Positions 45,661-48,395 of a DNA stretch of 48,395 nucleotides are shown here, in pieces. The stretch lies in NCBI GenBank assembly GCA_015680685.1, contig MNCI01004531.1, positions 2,024-50,418 of the forward strand. Reading direction: 5' to 3'. Positions within the stretch are counted from its first letter, which is position 1. Each line of letters begins with the position of its first letter. Both the position numbers and the translations under genes were made by a program. The notes below the pieces were generated by a model that saw only the letters and a list, made by a program, of their open reading frames with translations, did no database searches and had not been told where the DNA came from. This DNA is from Gnetum montanum. Lineage: Eukaryota; Streptophyta; Gnetopsida; Gnetales; Gnetaceae.

Positions 45661-46075
45661 GCTAATTAGGTGCCTCAGTACAACCACTTTGAGCACATGT
45701 GTTACATGTGGTGATGCCAGTAATGATTAGCATTTGGTAGCCATAGTTGCATAGTTCAGGGTGTGTATGGTAAGTGGGAATGGATGCTGACACTAGTTAA
45801 TTTAGACTTAGTCCTTAGTTAAAGTTAGCTAGTTTCTCAACCCTTCACTCTTAGTATAGAAGATATAAAACCATAAAAGACCAAAAAAATCATATTCCTT
45901 GGACTTACTTAACCCTACACTGTGACAACAACAAGTAAGTCTGGGAAGACAACAAAGGATTAACCCCAAGTGTTCCATGGGACGTTTAGGCATTTAGTCT
46001 ACGGAGTTCAACCAGATCATGCATGCTACACTTGTTTCGTATGGTTGAGTGTAGGGATACCTCGCCACTCATCAT

Positions 46076-46093
46076 TGGCACCGTTGCTAGGGA
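46076..46093 (+). promoter_or_regulatory. Athila-2 primer-binding site (tRNA-Asp type)
   Basis: TGGCACCGTTGCTAGGGA, one base after the LTR end. It differs from the usual Athila tRNA-Asp complement by what appear to be two C/G to T/A transitions. Confidence 0.85.
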
Positions 46094-46215
46094 CTAAGTG
46101 TTTGTGCGCCGAATAGAACATAAGGGATATCACTCACATTATTGTGAGCCTTAACGAACCTTCGGGTTAATCAAATTAAAATTATATAACAGTGAAATTA
46201 GCACACCAATAAAAA

Positions 46216-48395
46216 ATGCCTTCTTCTCATGAGAGCAAATCACCACCTAAGGACCACACACGACACAATTGGCAAGATAAAAAACATAACCAAAAACAGC
46301 CAAGTTCTAAACAATACAAGATAGTTTATACTCATCCCGATGAGTATATTCCAGATTTTACTTTTATTCTCCATTAGGACAAACAGCTGCGGTGGAGAGA
46401 TTTGCAAGGTAACATTGTATTACCCCCAGATCAATCAGTCTCTCGGATGCTTTTCTGTGCCTTGGCAAAGATTGGCATGTAAGAATTATTTTTTGAATAC
46501 GTTGGTGAAGATCTTGACATGAGGTATTATTATCCCATAGCTACCCAACGTATGAGAGACTTAAGGCAGGAGAGTCAATATGCACTATTGAAGGGCAAGA
46601 CCCCGCATGTCCTTAGTGAAATAGAAGATGAGGAACCCTTTATCACAGGTTCTTTAGCAAAAGATGTTCCCCCTTCTAACGATGGTGAGGAGGTTGAGTA
46701 TCAGAACCTATGATCAACAATACATATCCTTGGTTCTAATGCCCATGAGCACCAACTGTTCACAGAGGGAACAACCACTTATGCTAAGGACAGGCACTTA
46801 GATCACCACCATGATTGGGGTCATAGCATTCGAAGAGAAGGCAAGAAACATCGTCATGGTAATGGTCCCCCTTCTTCTTCTCCTTCATCCCATCACTCAT
46901 CCTCTCCTTCCACATCTGGGCATAGCCACCATGAACATAAAGGTGAGGATAAAAGTAAGAAAGAAGAAAGACCTTGATGGGAAAATTGAGATAGAGGACA
47001 AGGGCAAGAATGTAGGGAGAGTAGGGAACAACGCAGACATCACAAGAGTCATGAAACAGATGATCATGACAAGCCCCTACTCGAAACCTGAAGTATGCTT
47101 GACATAACAGAGGCAGTTAGGATTCCCACAAGGCATTTAAAGGATAGCCGGATCAAGTGTTTAGACATGAATAACATCCCATGATTTGAAGGGGGATAGA
47201 GTGCTGATCTGTAAAACCATTTACGGGCATTCCATGATGCCTGTGCCTTGCAAAATATAGAAAATGAGTGGTAAAAACTTAAGTTGTTCCCAAGGACACT
47301 CACCAAAGAAGCAGAGAGCTGGTACCAGTCCTTAGAGCCAGAAACCATCAAGAGGTGGAGTACGATGCTAGAACTATTCAACAAGAAGTACCAAACGTAC
47401 TCCAGAGTGTCCAATTTGCATAAGCAGATCCAAGACTGGAAGCAAGGTACACACAAACCCTTGGATGCTACCATGGCCCGCTATTACACATTGTTACATC
47501 ATTGCCCGGGCCATCGGTACGCTCAGCGGGATCAACTTCGCCACATCGTGGATGGGCTAAGGCATGAAACTAGAAGAACCCTTGGAACTTATGCCCAAGG
47601 GAGACTCTCACAACTTAGATCCCATGAAGTACGTAGCTTGTTGGAATAAGTAGCAAAAGAAGAGGGTGAGCTACGCAAAAGGGAAAGTGCGGAAGAGTAC
47701 AACCATGATCCATCCCTTCGAAAGAAGGGAGTAAAGTCTTGTGATGAAGAGGATGAGTCACCAATCGAAGAATTGGTGAACCAAAAGACCTTACCACTTT
47801 AAAAACTCACAACTGAAATAGCGGCTAAGGTAGATGACGTGTGGAGTTCCTTAGACTCTAAAATTGAAACTGTCTTAAAAATTTTAGAAGAGTCCAAGGT
47901 TGAACAAAGTAGTGACAAAGGTAAGAAAAAGTGGAGAGATTTAGGCCCTGCACATAACAAGAGTAAGGGAAAAATCACTAACTTCAATGTGGCTGAGGAC
48001 TCTGACACAAACGATGATGGTGGATGTGAGATCCACCATTATGACCATCCTAAGGGATGTTTCCCCATCATCTCACATCTACAAGAGTCTGGGGTATATG
48101 TGCTTAATCCAAGACTCAACCAATGGCAAACACCCCAAAGNGATGGCCCGGGCAATGATGTAACAATGTGTAATAGCGGGCCATGGTAGCATCCAAGGGT
48201 TTGTGTGTACCTTGCNGGATAACATCAGAAATGGCAATACCCATAGTCATGGGGGATGCCATCGCTGAAACATCAGTACCCTTATTGGCAGCCTAACCCT
48301 TATGGATATTATTTCTCCAAGTGACTCTATGAGTCACACAACCCCCAACCGTCACTACCAAGTTCAGGAGTACTTCAGAAGGACTCCTTCTCCTC
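46216..48395 (+). pseudogene. Athila-2 Gag, nearly continuous frame, cut by window end
   Basis: From the ATG at 46216 (MPSSHESKSPPKDHTRHNWQ) one reading frame can be followed to about 48190 with roughly a dozen point stops and no frameshift. Blocks: LRWRDLQGNIVLPPDQSVSR (46390), an acidic stretch EIEDEEPF, a His/Ser-rich basic linker (46800-46960), LKDSRIKCLDMNNIP, LRAFHDACALQNIENEW, the gag core LTKEAESWYQSLEPETIKRW and MLELFNKKYQTYSRVSNLHK (47296-47430), LHHCPGHRYAQRDQLRHIVD, then a Lys/Glu-rich coiled stretch and HHYDHPKGC. Near the end (48250-48340) text like QYPYWQPNPYGYYFSK matches the Athila-1 Gag tail in a different frame. Ambiguous bases at 48141 and 48216 may hide small indels. It would form the particle shell. 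The frame is better kept than any other in the window, with more CG left, implying a younger insertion. Confidence 0.9.

Larger units (their letters stand above)
45133..46074 (+). mobile_element. Athila-2 5-prime LTR
   Basis: The inner end ..CACTCATCA at 46074 is fixed by the primer site one base on. The outer end is placed at TGTGATATCGCATCCC (45133) by the TG rule and by where antisense gene copy B stops; it could be off by 10-20 bp. It contains a TATA element (45211), AATAAA (45385-45390), a 105-bp tandem duplication (45482-45660), and homology to the inverted Athila-1 LTR around 45335-45400. Confidence 0.75.

Noticed and set aside
46811-47107. 98-codon plus frame with many Lys
   Set aside because: Out-of-phase reading of the Athila-2 Gag linker; the real frame is the one starting at 46216.
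1-48395. tRNA genes
   Set aside because: No cloverleaf-forming segment with A and B boxes was found by eye; only primer-binding complements of tRNA ends and the 5S-like relic.

Overview
This window reads as intergenic DNA from a plant with a large, retrotransposon-rich nuclear genome. It is AT-rich, contains no intact host gene, and nearly all recognisable coding sequence comes from decayed LTR retrotransposons of the Ty3/gypsy Tat and Athila lineages, which are plant-specific. Frames stay collinear with known domains but are broken by point stops, mostly TAG or TAA where Gln or Trp is expected. This is the signature of methylcytosine deamination in old silenced elements. The species cannot be told from the sequence alone.

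Layout: 1-3180 has no recognised gene. 3430-5560 (minus) is a Tat-lineage RT plus two RNase H domains. 5575-7187 is LTR-like DNA with two minisatellites. 7715-16906 is a minus-strand Tat-like unit (Tat-1: LTR, gag, protease) whose downstream end carries a tandem repeat and then a multi-exon coding relic on the opposite strand. 17130-18900 is another minus-strand LTR (Tat-4). It interrupts the integrase of an Athila element (Athila-1, 18900-23890, minus: integrase, RNase H, protease, gag, tRNA-Asp-type primer site, LTR). 23902-27209 is a third Tat-like unit (Tat-3, minus), again with an opposite-strand exon pair. 27210-29961 is unassigned. 29962-45110 is a plus-strand Tat-like unit (Tat-2) with the same plan as Tat-1: LTR, gag, protease, tandem repeat, antisense multi-exon relic. 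Its gag-protease junction is split by a 5.4 kb LTR element (35276-40635) with a 5-bp target-site duplication. 45133-48395 is the LTR and gag of a less decayed Athila element (Athila-2, plus), cut by the window end.

Two things stand out. First, Tat-1 and Tat-2, in opposite orientations, both carry an unrecognised antisense gene right after the protease. Several intron positions are shared between the copies, and each gene ends next to a repeat built on TTTAAGGCC; RT and integrase are absent from that place. This looks like a non-autonomous retrotransposon family that has carried a spliced antisense gene for a long time. Second, the LTR element nested in Tat-2 has no recognisable gag or pol. 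It carries an intronless but full-length relic of a CCR4-type endonuclease/exonuclease/phosphatase (deadenylase-like) domain, and upstream of that a decayed 5S rRNA-like segment. It looks like a host-gene-carrying non-autonomous element.

All domain calls come from reading motifs by eye in conceptual translations. No database search was run, and LTR ends without a matching partner are approximate.
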